This document shows, in pieces, positions 51,965 through 60,755 of a DNA stretch of 64,000 nucleotides; within the stretch, counting starts at the first letter, position 1; each line of letters begins with the position of its first letter. This DNA is from Bacteroidia bacterium (GTDB taxonomy: Bacteria > Bacteroidota > Bacteroidia > J057): NCBI GenBank assembly GCA_041391665.1, contig JAWKNO010000002.1, forward strand, positions 1,364,001 through 1,428,000, given 5' to 3'. The notes under the pieces are model-generated. The model saw only the letters and a list, made by a program, of their open reading frames with translations. It was not told where the DNA came from and made no database searches. The translations under genes and the position numbers were made by a program.

Positions 51965-51990
51965 AAGATTAGTTTGTTGTAACTAATCTT
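51965..51990. repeat. Perfect 10-bp inverted repeat
   Basis: AAGATTAGTT, 6-nt loop TGTTGT, AACTAATCTT, located between the TonB-C gene stop and the start of the 46-aa frame. There is no T tract, so it is either a weak terminator of the TonB-C gene or a regulatory hairpin/operator of the small gene. Confidence 0.7.
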
Positions 51991-52019
51991 ATGACAGGGC
52001 CAAAGACCAAAGGTCACAA

Positions 52020-52433
52020 TTAGTCGGTAAGTTTAAATTCAAACCAGATGGTAACCCAGGCATTCATAGGTTTTCCATGGAAGGTAGCGGATTCGAAGCG
52101 CAGTTTATAAATATGCGGGTCAACTGCTTCGCGAAAGAATCGCGCATTTTCCGTGAGGTATTCATGACTGACAATTCTGCCTTTTTTATCGATGAGGACA
52201 CGAACGGGTAGTTCTCCCTGTATACCATTGTTGCGGGCAGATTCGGGGTAATGGATGAGCGATTTAACCTGAGCGAGATTTTTAGGTTTAGGTGTGGTCG
52301 TACTGGCAAAAGCCTTTTTGAGCGAATCGGGGGTATTGTAGGAGGGTAGGGGGGCGCCTCCGGCGGAGAAAGCAGAGAATGCTCCGGCAAGGAGGACAGC
52401 GCAAGCCAAAAAGATTTTGAAGTAGTTTTGCAT
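52020..52433 (-). CDS. Exported TonB C-terminal domain protein
   Basis: A 137-aa protein with an N-terminal signal (FKIFLACAVLLAGAFSAFSAGG) and a TonB_C-like domain: IHYPESARNNGIQGELPVRVLIDKKGRIVSHEYL and FESATFHGKPMNAWVTIWFEFKL. It lacks the Pro-rich spacer of energy-transducing TonB; such short periplasmic TonB_C proteins are common in Bacteroidota and their role is unknown. Confidence 0.82.
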   Translation of the reverse strand: MQNYFKIFLACAVLLAGAFSAFSAGGAPLPSYNTPDSLKKAFASTTTPKPKNLAQVKSLIHYPESARNNGIQGELPVRVLIDKKGRIVSHEYLTENARFFREAVDPHIYKLRFESATFHGKPMNAWVTIWFEFKLTD

Positions 52434-52629
52434 CGTCTGGTTTTGTTAACAATTTCTTAACATAAAGATAACAATAAGGAAACGAATTGCAAGTAAAAAA
52501 AGTTGCTGTAGCAAAAGAATTTTGAATTACAGGATGGGCAGAAAATATGGAAAGAATTCCCTTGGCGGTACCCAGTTTTGGTTTAGCCTGTTTTGTCCCA
52601 TAATTTATATTATGTTAACTAATTGATAT

Positions 52630-52664
52630 AAAAAAAATGCGTACCAGAAATTTTCCTGGTACGC
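52630..52664 (-). terminator. Terminator for the HPt / small T9SS operon
   Basis: A 9-bp perfect stem GCGTACCAG / CTGGTACGC (52639-52664) is followed on the minus strand by a 7-T run. It lies 22 bp after the stop at 52686. Confidence 0.9.
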
Positions 52665-52685
52665 GGCCGATTTCCATTACAGGAT

Positions 52686-53093
52686 TTACTTCTCCACAAA
52701 AAATCTTGACGAGAAACTGATTTCCGGATTTTCTCTGCTACGTATTCTGATATAGTAGTAGCCTACCGGCCACTCTTCTGTATTAAAGTAAAGATAATTT
52801 TGCTCTACCCCGGTCGTCATTTCTACAATGGTTTCACCGGCCTGGGATATTACCCATACATCGAGACATTCTCCGCCGTCCTGGCAATACTTGGAAAAAT
52901 CTCCTTTCACAATAAAATGGTCTGTTGCCGGATTTGGATAAATATATAGTTGCCGGGATACCAATTCGAGATCAGGTGAACTGGATAAAGTACCTTTCAA
53001 CAGGGCTTTACCTTTTTCGCTTTGCCCCAAAAGATTGGGTGCTGTGATCGTAAGAAATGCTAGTGTGGCGACGATAAATAAAAGCTGCTTCAT
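52686..53093 (-). CDS. Short secreted protein that is mainly a T9SS sorting domain
   Basis: A 135-aa protein: signal peptide (LLFIVATLAFLTITAPNLLGQ), a 25-residue spacer, then a type A sorting domain (LYIYPNPATDHFIVKGDFS, LDVWVISQAGETIVE, WPVGYYYIRIRS, FFVEK). Two cysteines (YCQDGGEC) probably form a disulfide. With almost no cargo it could be a tag-like or structural product. Five bp downstream of the HPt gene. Confidence 0.75.
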   Translation of the reverse strand: MKQLLFIVATLAFLTITAPNLLGQSEKGKALLKGTLSSSPDLELVSRQLYIYPNPATDHFIVKGDFSKYCQDGGECLDVWVISQAGETIVEMTTGVEQNYLYFNTEEWPVGYYYIRIRSRENPEISFSSRFFVEK

Positions 53094-53098
53094 TGTAA

Positions 53099-53485
53099 TT
53101 ATATAGATGTTGATATTAGATGTTCTTTCCATGAGATAAGAGCTGACTCTACCTTCTCAAATTCCTCGAGTATTTTTGTATATAGCAGATCAGCATTCGC
53201 CATATCTTCCATTTTTCCCTTCAACTCCATTTCTGCACACATTTCTGAAAAACCCAGGGCTCCCAACTGTGCATTTGAGGACTTGAGTGCATGTGCGGCT
53301 TCCCGTACCTGTTTTGCATTTCCTATTTGGAGGCCGTTTTCTATTTCTTTCAATAACTCAGGACTGGACAGAATCAATGTATCTACCAGGTCGGCGATCA
53401 TTTCAGCGTCACCATCCATGAGATCTTCTATCGTAGCACGCGCTGTGCTATCCAGATAGTTCCATGATATTTGTGTTGTCAGCAT
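53099..53485 (-). CDS. Histidine-containing phosphotransfer (HPt) protein
   Basis: A 128-aa free-standing HPt domain: DGDAEMIADLVDTLILSSPELLKEIE and the phospho-His in AAHALKSSNAQLGA. It would pass a phosphoryl group between a hybrid kinase and a response regulator. No kinase is adjacent. It shares an operon with the small T9SS protein. Confidence 0.9.
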   Translation of the reverse strand: MLTTQISWNYLDSTARATIEDLMDGDAEMIADLVDTLILSSPELLKEIENGLQIGNAKQVREAAHALKSSNAQLGALGFSEMCAEMELKGKMEDMANADLLYTKILEEFEKVESALISWKEHLISTSI

Positions 53486-53726
53486 ACTCAGATTTCGTTT
53501 GAGTTTGTTTTAATACAAGAATAGTTTGGTATTACGTATTTCCCAAACAATAAATAATCCATAAATAACCTAATGTGATTATTCGATTTACTTTCCCAAT
53601 CGTCCCCTAATCGATCAAAACAGGCATTTTTCACGTTTTACCACGACAAATCCGGAGAAACCTAACACTCATCCCCTCAATTTTTCCTCCCTCCTACCCC
53701 CATGCTAAAATAAATTGCCGGATTAG

Positions 53727-53757
53727 TTGGATATGATTGCCAAAAATATTAGCTTTG
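53727..53757 (+). promoter_or_regulatory. Bacteroidota-type promoter for the XRE-S24 gene
   Basis: TTG (53727-53729), a 20-nt spacer and TAGCTTTG (53750-53757) match the consensus. The short leader would be about 12 nt before the ATG at 53776. Confidence 0.72.
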
Positions 53758-53775
53758 GTGTATAATTTTAGTAAA

Positions 53776-54510
53776 ATGGATGATAGCATCAGACAAAGAT
53801 TCGGACAAAACCTGAAATTTTTGCGCGAAAGAGCTAAACTTACTCAATGGGCACTTGCAGGGAAACTTTCCGATGACAGTGGTAAAAATGTGCATAAAAG
53901 TATTGGCTCTTATGAACAGGGCAACGCCTTTCCACTCCCCGAGATGATTGAGGCTATTCTGTCGCATTTTCATGTTACCTATGAGATCATGACCCGGCAG
54001 GAACTCTGGAAAATCAGCGAACAGAATTTCCTGGACTTGATGAACCCCAAAGTAGATTTTAAGGTACTTACCATCTCCGTTGACTCTGATAACAAGGAAA
54101 AAATTGAACTTGTCAGAGAAAAAGCTTCTGCCGGATATATCAAAGGATTTGCCGACACCAGTTTTATCAAACAACTGGAAAAATTTCATATGCCCTGGCT
54201 TCCACCAGAATATACCTATCGCGCTTTTGAAATCTCCGGAGACTCTATGCCGCCAATCCAGTCTGGCTCTATCGTCCTGGGTAAATATGTGGAAGATACA
54301 TCCAGTCTTAAAAAGGGCGAACGGTATATCATTATTTCTAAAGAAGGGATTCTTTTCAAACGGATATATTTTCCGGCTCAGTCAAAAGGCCAGCAATCTT
54401 TGCTGCTTACTTCTGACAATCCGCGGTATGAACCCTATGAACTTCCCTATGAAGACATCCTGGAAGTATGGCAATTTTACGCTTATGTTGCGCTATGCTC
54501 TGATAAATAG
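53776..54510 (+). CDS. XRE-family regulator with S24/LexA-like peptidase domain
   Basis: A 244-aa repressor-like protein. N-terminal helix-turn-helix (FGQNLKFLRERAKLTQWALAGKL...GSYEQGNAFP). An Ala-Gly pair in EKASAGYIKGF could be the self-cleavage site, followed by the S24 domain with the nucleophile in SGDSMPP and the general-base Lys in LFKRIYF. This is the layout of CI/LexA-like repressors that cleave themselves on DNA damage. No phage genes surround it. An upstream in-frame ATG 13 codons earlier lies inside the promoter, so the ATG at 53776 is used. Confidence 0.88.
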   Translation: MDDSIRQRFGQNLKFLRERAKLTQWALAGKLSDDSGKNVHKSIGSYEQGNAFPLPEMIEAILSHFHVTYEIMTRQELWKISEQNFLDLMNPKVDFKVLTISVDSDNKEKIELVREKASAGYIKGFADTSFIKQLEKFHMPWLPPEYTYRAFEISGDSMPPIQSGSIVLGKYVEDTSSLKKGERYIIISKEGILFKRIYFPAQSKGQQSLLLTSDNPRYEPYELPYEDILEVWQFYAYVALCSDK

Positions 54511-54926
54511 TTAGTTAACCGCTGATTTATTACATATATGGCTTTGCCTGCATGTAGGATTTTCTTCGAATAGTATGTAAAAAAGTCAACAAACAACCAT
54601 AAATCATTCAGACCCATTTACCGTTATTCTCTTCCCATTTTTACTGATTCAGGGGTTTCCACAGAGGGGGCTCCTGATTTTTTTTATTTTCCCTCCCTGT
54701 TCGCTCTATTTTTTAACCTCCCCTACCCTATGGAAAGCCGGATCTCGCCTGTCCGTTTTCTTACATCCTTTCGTAAAGTTTATCAATATTTCGTCAGGCC
54801 GTTTTTTTCCGGCCTATGCAATTTTTTTATAATTTGGTTCTATACAAATGACACGCACCCGGTTACGTACCTTTTAAAAAAAAATGAATACAAGCTAAAC
54901 TTTCAACAACCCCAAATTAACCTCTA
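54511..54926. other. Intergenic region between XRE-S24 and the 144-aa gene
   Basis: It contains the terminator at 54649-54685. A 65-codon frame (54730-54927) ends in a TAA that overlaps the next ATG, but its composition looks like a translated AT-rich leader and it is not called. No strong promoter match was found. Confidence 0.5.
54649..54685 (+). terminator. Terminator after the XRE-S24 gene
   Basis: A 12-bp stem with G-T pairs, TCAGGGGTTTCC / GGGGGCTCCTGA, is followed by an 8-T run. It lies 140 bp after the stop. Confidence 0.72.
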
Positions 54927-55361
54927 ATGAGACCCTCATTCTTTCAATCCGAAAATGCTGTTAACAATTTGTTGCAGGCTTTTTCCGCCGGCGGCCTTGG
55001 ACACCATAGTCCGGGAAACTGCGTACTCACCCATCTGATCGGCGGTAACGCCTGGATGGATGTGATACATCCGGTCAAAGGAACCATCGATCACCAAATG
55101 AAGTTGTCAGACCCCCGCAGGTTTGCTTCGGGATTAGAAGAAATCCGAAGAGCAGGGCTGACAATCGCTCAGGTTCTCGGTATTGAAGCAGCCTACGCGG
55201 GCAGGGTACAGATTCTGGATCATTCTTACGTTGCCACGCTGGACGATGATACAGATCCCGGCGGATTTGAAGGAATCAATAAAGTATTAGAACTATTAGA
55301 TGACCCACACTTCCATCGAACCCCCTCATTAAGAGATATTTCTATTAAGGCATTAGTATAG
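54927..55361 (+). CDS. Unknown protein, 144 aa
   Basis: No family is recognised. The protein is cytoplasmic by sequence, with a compact globular pattern: GGLGHHSPGNCVLTHLIGGNAWMDVI at the start, then GLTIAQVLGIEAAYAGR and an acidic segment LDDDTDPGGFEGINKVLELLDD. The gene is bounded by a strong terminator, which supports a single-gene transcript. Confidence 0.65.
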   Translation: MRPSFFQSENAVNNLLQAFSAGGLGHHSPGNCVLTHLIGGNAWMDVIHPVKGTIDHQMKLSDPRRFASGLEEIRRAGLTIAQVLGIEAAYAGRVQILDHSYVATLDDDTDPGGFEGINKVLELLDDPHFHRTPSLRDISIKALV

Positions 55362-55387
55362 TTTCAATAAGTTAGGTGTAAGGCGTT

Positions 55388-55427
55388 TCCTTCGGTCCCA
55401 TTTTTTTGGGGCTGGAGGATTTTTTTT
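55388..55427 (+). terminator. Terminator after the 144-aa gene
   Basis: A 12-bp stem with wobbles (TCCTTCGGTCCC with GGGGCTGGAGGA) around an AT loop is followed by an 8-T run. Confidence 0.82.
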
Positions 55428-55467
55428 ATGCGTAAATCCTGCTAATTTAAAGCCCAAAAGGACTACT

Positions 55468-57147
55468 ATGCAAGATTTCCCGTGGCTTAAAAACTATCCT
55501 GATGGTGTAGACAAATCGATCAACGTCACAGACCAGTATTCGTCTGTTATGGATTTGGTCAATGAATGCCTGACAAAATACAGTGATTTGCCAGCCTATA
55601 CCAACATGGGCAAAACCCTGTCTTTTGCAGAAGTTGATTCCCTTTCGCTTAGGTTTGCCTCTTACTTACAGGGGTTGGGATTGAAAAAAGGCGACCGTAT
55701 CGCAATTCAAATGCCCAATCTGCTTCAATACCCCGTGGTACTTTTTGGCGCCATCCGGGCCGGCCTTATCGTTGTAAATACCAATCCGCTCTATACTGCC
55801 CGCGAACTTGAACATCAGCTAAAAGATTCAGGCGCTACCGCAATTGTTATTCTGGCAAATTTTGCCCATACCCTGGAAAAAGTTGTCGCTCATACGCAGA
55901 TAAAACATATTATCGTCACACAAATTGGCGACCTGCTTGGTGGTATCAAAAAACCACTGACCAACTTTGTCGTGAAGCGGATAAAGAAAATGGTTCCTGC
56001 CTTTAAATTGCCGAAGGCTGTCTCTTTTTCCCGGGCAATAAAAAAGGGGGATCCCCAAACTTATCAGAAACCTTCCCTCAGTCTCAATGATGTCGGATTT
56101 CTTCAATACACGGGGGGTACAACGGGTATCTCTAAAGGCGCGGCTCTTTCTCATGGCAATATCGTGGCCAATACACTTCAGATTTGCGAGTGGATTCAAT
56201 CTTCCCTGGAATTTCGCAAAGAAATCGTAATAACCGCCCTACCCCTTTATCACATTTTTGCATTTACCGTCAATTGCCTTTTTATCCTGCGAATGGGAGG
56301 AATGAACGTCCTTATCACCAATCCCAGGGATATGAAGTCTTTCCTGAAAGATCTCCGTGCGTTTAAGTTTACCCTGTTTACCGGTGTCAATACCCTTTTC
56401 AACGGATTGCTCAATCAGCCTGACATCGATAAAGTCGATTTTCGTTCATTGAAACTAGCCGTAGGCGGTGGAATGGCGGTACAAAAACCTGTAAATGAGC
56501 GGTGGAAAAGCCGTACGGGTGTACCTATCCTGGAAGGATATGGGCTCAGTGAGACGTCTCCCGTTCTCTCCATGAATCCAACCAATGGTAAAGACCAGAT
56601 CGGCACAATCGGTCTGCCAATGCCCAACACCGAAATGGCCATCATGAATGAAGCTGGCGAACAGCTCCCGATCGGTGAAAGAGGCGAAATCTGTGCCCGT
56701 GGACCTCAGGTTATGTCTGGTTATTGGCAACGGCCTGATGAATCTGATCAGGTGTTTTTCCCGGGCGGCTGGTTCCGTACCGGTGATATCGGTATCATGG
56801 ATGAAAATGGATTTTTCCGGATCGTGGACCGCAAAAAAGATATGATTTTGGTTTCCGGATTTAATGTATTCCCCAACGAGGTCGAAGATGTCGTCGCTTC
56901 TCACCCCGGTGTACTGGAAGTCGCAGCGATCGGCGTACCTGATGAAAAATCCACAGAAGCTGTGAAAATCTACGTGGTGAAAAAAGACCAGAACCTCACA
57001 AAAGAAGATCTGGTCGCATTTTGCAGGGAAAACCTCACCGGTTACAAAATACCCAAACATGTTGCCTTCATCCATGAACTCCCCAAATCAAACGTAGGGA
57101 AAATTATCAGAAGAGAACTTCGGGAAATGGAAGAAACAAAACAATAG
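55468..57147 (+). CDS. fadD: Long-chain acyl-CoA synthetase
   Basis: A 559-aa adenylate-forming enzyme that activates fatty acids to acyl-CoA. AMP-binding motif YTGGTTGISKGA, acyl-CoA signature GWFRTGDIGIMDENGFFRIVDRKKDMI, and the catalytic lysine near the C-terminus in PKSNVGKIIRREL. Length fits FadD. It meets the convergent lipoprotein gene with 2 bp between stops. Confidence 0.94.
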   Translation: MQDFPWLKNYPDGVDKSINVTDQYSSVMDLVNECLTKYSDLPAYTNMGKTLSFAEVDSLSLRFASYLQGLGLKKGDRIAIQMPNLLQYPVVLFGAIRAGLIVVNTNPLYTARELEHQLKDSGATAIVILANFAHTLEKVVAHTQIKHIIVTQIGDLLGGIKKPLTNFVVKRIKKMVPAFKLPKAVSFSRAIKKGDPQTYQKPSLSLNDVGFLQYTGGTTGISKGAALSHGNIVANTLQICEWIQSSLEFRKEIVITALPLYHIFAFTVNCLFILRMGGMNVLITNPRDMKSFLKDLRAFKFTLFTGVNTLFNGLLNQPDIDKVDFRSLKLAVGGGMAVQKPVNERWKSRTGVPILEGYGLSETSPVLSMNPTNGKDQIGTIGLPMPNTEMAIMNEAGEQLPIGERGEICARGPQVMSGYWQRPDESDQVFFPGGWFRTGDIGIMDENGFFRIVDRKKDMILVSGFNVFPNEVEDVVASHPGVLEVAAIGVPDEKSTEAVKIYVVKKDQNLTKEDLVAFCRENLTGYKIPKHVAFIHELPKSNVGKIIRRELREMEETKQ

Positions 57148-57149
57148 GT

Positions 57150-57833
57150 TTATTCGGCCCGGTAAAGGCGATAAAGCAGGTATTTAAACCCTCCGTTTTG
57201 TACAAATTTGTTCAGCTCTTTTGCTTTAGGGCTGACAATATACTTTTCTACTTTTCCCTCGCTGTTATATTCCTCCCTTACGCCACGGGTATATTCCTGC
57301 AAATGTTCGATTTCTTTTTCCGGATCCACCATCCAGACAGCCAGGTCTCCATTTCGCTCCTGCTTGAGCAGCAACACATTGTAGCGGCTGGGTTCATCGC
57401 GCATGTTCAGGTAATATTCACCTTTATAATTTTTCAAAATCACACTGTCCGACAAAAATGATTTTTCTCTTTCCCAATATGAATAGCGAATAGAACTGTC
57501 AGTACGAACATATGGATACCCGGCTTGCGGATTAATATCCAATCTGTATAAAAGTGAATCCTGAATACGAATATCTGGATCAGATGCCGCTTCTTCCAGC
57601 GTCAATTCTCTGGATTCCCGGGAAATAGCCAGAAAACCTTCCGGAAAAATAACTAATGTATCCGCTTCAGACTTCTCTGAATCACGGTATTCGGTAATGA
57701 TATAGGTCCCCAGAAATGATTCGGGAAAAGTACTAAGTGAAGCTTCTCCCGCAGGCTGAGGTTCTGTAAACTGTACTGTGACACAAGAAGTGGCTATCAA
57801 CGCCACGAGGATAAAAATGAGTAAGTTACGCAT
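57150..57833 (-). CDS. Lipoprotein of unknown function, 227 aa
   Basis: The signal LLIFILVALIATSC shows a lipoprotein. The mature part (FLGTYIITEYRDSEKSEADTLVIFPEGFLAIS, YSYWEREKSFLSDSVILK, GDLAVWMVDPEKE) is beta-rich and acidic; no known family can be claimed. Confidence 0.7.
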   Translation of the reverse strand: MRNLLIFILVALIATSCVTVQFTEPQPAGEASLSTFPESFLGTYIITEYRDSEKSEADTLVIFPEGFLAISRESRELTLEEAASDPDIRIQDSLLYRLDINPQAGYPYVRTDSSIRYSYWEREKSFLSDSVILKNYKGEYYLNMRDEPSRYNVLLLKQERNGDLAVWMVDPEKEIEHLQEYTRGVREEYNSEGKVEKYIVSPKAKELNKFVQNGGFKYLLYRLYRAE

Positions 57834-58059
57834 GACTGTTGTGGATTAGAGGTACTGAAAACTTCTCCTTGAGAAACGCAACGCCAGAAGCAAAGTTAGA
57901 AGACACATTCCCCAAAACAGATTTTACCACAAGTAAATTTTACTTCATTATTCATTGATTATTAATATATTAAGACAGTATAATACCGACTTTAGAAAGC
58001 GGTGAAAATTCCTAACTCTTTTTCTTGTTTTCAGTAAAAGAGATAAACCCACAACAGGA

Positions 58060-59643
58060 ATGGACAAACTCAAAACTATTATTTCGACATTTTCGCCGGA
58101 GGACCAAAAAGAGCTTAGCCTGTTTGTCCAAAGGCAGAAAAAGAAAAAAAGCAGAAAGGATCTCGACTTGCTCAACCTGCTTCGCAAAGAGAAAGATTTT
58201 TCATCTGAAGAAATCTTGCAGAAGCTGTATCCCGATTCTTCCAACCAGATTGCCTACCATGCGGTTCGCAAGCGCCTGATGCGACATTTGAATGAGTTTA
58301 TTATGCTCAAACAAATGGACGAAGATCCTTCCACAGCTTCTTCGGTCATGGGAATGATCTCGATGGCTCGATATCTTTTTGAAAAAAGAGTGGATAAGCT
58401 GGGGTGGGATATCATCCGAAAGGCGGAAAAACTAGCCAGAGAAAACGAACATTTTGACCTGCTCAACACCATTTATAATCTTCAGATTGAAAAAGCCGGC
58501 GACGATTTTGCTGACACCCTGGAAGACATTATGCAGAAGCGGGAACTTAATAAAATATTCGCGGAAGAGGATGAAAAGGCAGCCATCGCCAACAGTCTGA
58601 TCAAAAGGAAACTTACCGAAATCAGAATGAAGGGAATGGTGCCTGATTTTGATTTTACCATCAGGGAAGTGCTGGAAAAATATCAGCTGTCTGAAGCTGT
58701 CAACAATCGCCCCCGGCTTTTTCTGAATCTGATGTCGATTACCCGCAGCATGATCATCGCCAGGCAGGATTACTACAATTTTGAGCCATTGGTGATTGCA
58801 GGTTTTATGGAAATGGAATCCAGAGATCTTTTTTCCGGCCCCCATCATGCCTGCAAGCTGGAGTTGCTGTATATGATTGCCCATGTCTTATACCGCAATA
58901 AAAAATTTGATAAATCCCTGGAATGGCTGGAAAAAATGAATGAGGCCCTGGAGGCAAATCACAAAAGCTATTACTATTTGTTTTACCCCAGATACGCCAT
59001 GTTGAAAGCGGTAAACTACACATTTACCTACCGGGTCCAGGATGCCATTCGGTTGCTTGAAAATATGCTTACCCGTTCGCAACTGCGGCTTCAGGTACAA
59101 GACGTGCTGAGTGTCAGGCTGAATATGGGCTATTTCTCATTTCTGGCAGGCGACAAATCAGGAGCGGTGAAAGCAGGAATTGAAATTCAGCATTCAGACA
59201 AATGGCTGGAGAAAAAAATGGGAAAAGAATGGGTATTGAAAAAAAATCTGAGTGAAATGATTTTACAATATGAACTCGGGAACTATGATCTCGCTAAGGG
59301 GAAAATCCGGTCGATAGAAAAAAAATTCCAGGAATTGCTGCGACTCCCGGCATACCAAAAAGTAAGCGTATATCTATCTTTTGTCAGGCGAATGACGGCA
59401 AATCCGGGCGCTGAGGTTTATCCGGAGTTTTACGAGGAGGTGCAGGAATCCTTTGATTTTATGCCGGTAGCAAGAGAAAATATCCACGAAATGGGCTTTT
59501 ATGGTTGGCTAAAATCCCGAATGACCCAGCGCGACTTTTATGAAGTTTTGCTTGAACTGGTAAGAAATAATGGAGAGGATGAAAACTTTGTAGAAACAAA
59601 TTCGTTAGAATACTCAAATCATCGTTCCAACATTGATGAATAA
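58060..59643 (+). CDS. Alpha-helical cytoplasmic protein of unknown function, paralogue 2
   Basis: A 527-aa protein without a signal peptide, alpha-helical throughout. A basic N-terminal segment (FVQRQKKKKSRKDLDLLNLLRKEK) precedes an organisation that echoes the 44568-46013 protein: FSSEEILQKLYP, then VRKRLMRHLNEFIMLKQM. Tetratricopeptide-like helix pairs follow (YRNKKFDKSLEWLEKMNEALEANH). It may be a scaffold or sensor particular to this lineage. No catalytic motif is seen. Confidence 0.77.
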   Translation: MDKLKTIISTFSPEDQKELSLFVQRQKKKKSRKDLDLLNLLRKEKDFSSEEILQKLYPDSSNQIAYHAVRKRLMRHLNEFIMLKQMDEDPSTASSVMGMISMARYLFEKRVDKLGWDIIRKAEKLARENEHFDLLNTIYNLQIEKAGDDFADTLEDIMQKRELNKIFAEEDEKAAIANSLIKRKLTEIRMKGMVPDFDFTIREVLEKYQLSEAVNNRPRLFLNLMSITRSMIIARQDYYNFEPLVIAGFMEMESRDLFSGPHHACKLELLYMIAHVLYRNKKFDKSLEWLEKMNEALEANHKSYYYLFYPRYAMLKAVNYTFTYRVQDAIRLLENMLTRSQLRLQVQDVLSVRLNMGYFSFLAGDKSGAVKAGIEIQHSDKWLEKKMGKEWVLKKNLSEMILQYELGNYDLAKGKIRSIEKKFQELLRLPAYQKVSVYLSFVRRMTANPGAEVYPEFYEEVQESFDFMPVARENIHEMGFYGWLKSRMTQRDFYEVLLELVRNNGEDENFVETNSLEYSNHRSNIDE

Positions 59644-59712
59644 TAGCAAATATCCACTCATCCTTAAACAACTGATTAGCAATTGTTGTTGCTGTATTGA
59701 TTTACATAATAC

Positions 59713-59793
59713 AGGGGTGGAGGTTTTTCCCTGAGAATACGAATCAGTTATAAATGAATTTCATCAACTCCACCCTTAGGGCTGGAGTTTTTT
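59713..59793 (+). promoter_or_regulatory. Candidate attenuator/antiterminator leader of the cysM operon
   Basis: Two mutually exclusive helices are visible. Terminator: AACTCCA-CCC-TTA-GGG-C-TGGAGTT (59766-59789) followed by T4-6. Antiterminator: AGGGGTGGAG (59713-59722) pairs over 10 bp with CTCCACCCTT (59768-59777), covering the left arm of the terminator. Between them lie two small hairpins (CTGA/TCAG at 59731-59747, ATGA/TCAT at 59754-59764). The terminator ends 26 nt before the cysM ATG, so read-through of this element decides expression if transcription starts upstream. A plain terminator for the preceding gene remains possible. Confidence 0.5.
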
Positions 59794-59818
59794 GTTTTAC
59801 ATTACCAACAATCTCAAT

Positions 59819-60754
59819 ATGACTACGCTGACAAACCCTCCGGGTGATATCCTCGAAAATCTTGATCAGACCGGTGATTTGGTTGGAAACACGCCTTTAC
59901 TGGAGATCAACCACGCATTTTTGAAACCGGGGGTTCGCATTTTTGCGAAACTCGAATGGCAGCAATTGGGACAAAGTGTAAAAGCCCGGGCTGCATATGA
60001 AATCATTAAAGATGCTGTATTCTCCGGAGAGCTTGGATCTGGAAAGACCCTGTTGGATGCGACCAGTGGAAACACCGGCATAGCCTATGCGGCCATTTGT
60101 GCCAGGATGGGCATTCCCCTTACCATCTGTCTTCCGATGAACGCTTCCCCTGAGCGGAAAAGGTTGCTCAGGGCGTATGGCGCAGAGTTGATCCTGACTT
60201 CTCCTCTGGAAGGTACGGATGGGGCCCAGGAAAAAGCCAGAGAGCTGGCCGAAAGCTTTCCTGAAAAATATTTTTATGCCGACCAATACAATAACGACAA
60301 CAATTGGAAAGCCCACTATTACGGGACCGCAAAAGAGATTTATCACCAGACCAATGGCGGTGTTACCCATTTTGTGGCAGCGTTGGGAACTACCGGAACA
60401 TTTACCGGTACGGGCCGAAAGCTGCGGGAAATAAACCCAGGCATCCGCCTCATTGCCCTTCAGCCCGAGACTGCATTGCATGGGCTCGAAGGATGGAAAG
60501 ATCTTCAAACTGCCCGTGTTCCCGGGATTTATGATCCTTCTGTGCAGGATGAAGTGCGCCATGTAAGTACCGGAGATGCTTATGAATGGATCAAAAAATT
60601 TGCTTCAACTGAAGGCATTCTCCTGAGTCCTTCTTCAGCTGCAAACCTGGCCGGCGCAATAGCAGTAGCCAACGAAATAGACAATGGCGTAGTAGTTACC
60701 ATATTCCCTGATGATGCCTCTAAATATCAGGAAGTGATTGAAGAAATTTTATAA
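59819..60754 (+). CDS. cysM: Cysteine synthase, CysM (CysO-dependent) type
   Basis: A 311-aa PLP enzyme of the O-acetylserine/phosphoserine sulfhydrylase fold. K55 in GQSVKARAA is the expected Schiff-base lysine, TSGNTGIAYA the phosphate loop and GTTGTFTGTGRKL the PLP-phosphate grip. Its adjacency to a JAMM protease, a CysO-like carrier and a MoeZ-like enzyme matches the Mycobacterium tuberculosis system, where CysM uses O-phosphoserine and a protein thiocarboxylate instead of free sulfide. The ATG at 59819 is used; nine earlier codons overlap the leader. Exact substrate is inferred from context. Confidence 0.9.
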   Translation: MTTLTNPPGDILENLDQTGDLVGNTPLLEINHAFLKPGVRIFAKLEWQQLGQSVKARAAYEIIKDAVFSGELGSGKTLLDATSGNTGIAYAAICARMGIPLTICLPMNASPERKRLLRAYGAELILTSPLEGTDGAQEKARELAESFPEKYFYADQYNNDNNWKAHYYGTAKEIYHQTNGGVTHFVAALGTTGTFTGTGRKLREINPGIRLIALQPETALHGLEGWKDLQTARVPGIYDPSVQDEVRHVSTGDAYEWIKKFASTEGILLSPSSAANLAGAIAVANEIDNGVVVTIFPDDASKYQEVIEEIL

Positions 60755-60755
60755 T

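Noticed and set aside
54730..54927. 65-codon frame ending TAA that overlaps the ATG of the 144-aa gene
   Set aside because: The frame runs over an AT-rich leader, its product lacks any domain or signal, and its composition resembles translated noncoding DNA; possible but unsupported.
59731..59736. CTGAGA hexamer suggesting a TPP riboswitch
   Set aside because: The other conserved parts of the TPP aptamer (ACCCTT, GAACCTGATC, the second helix) are absent.
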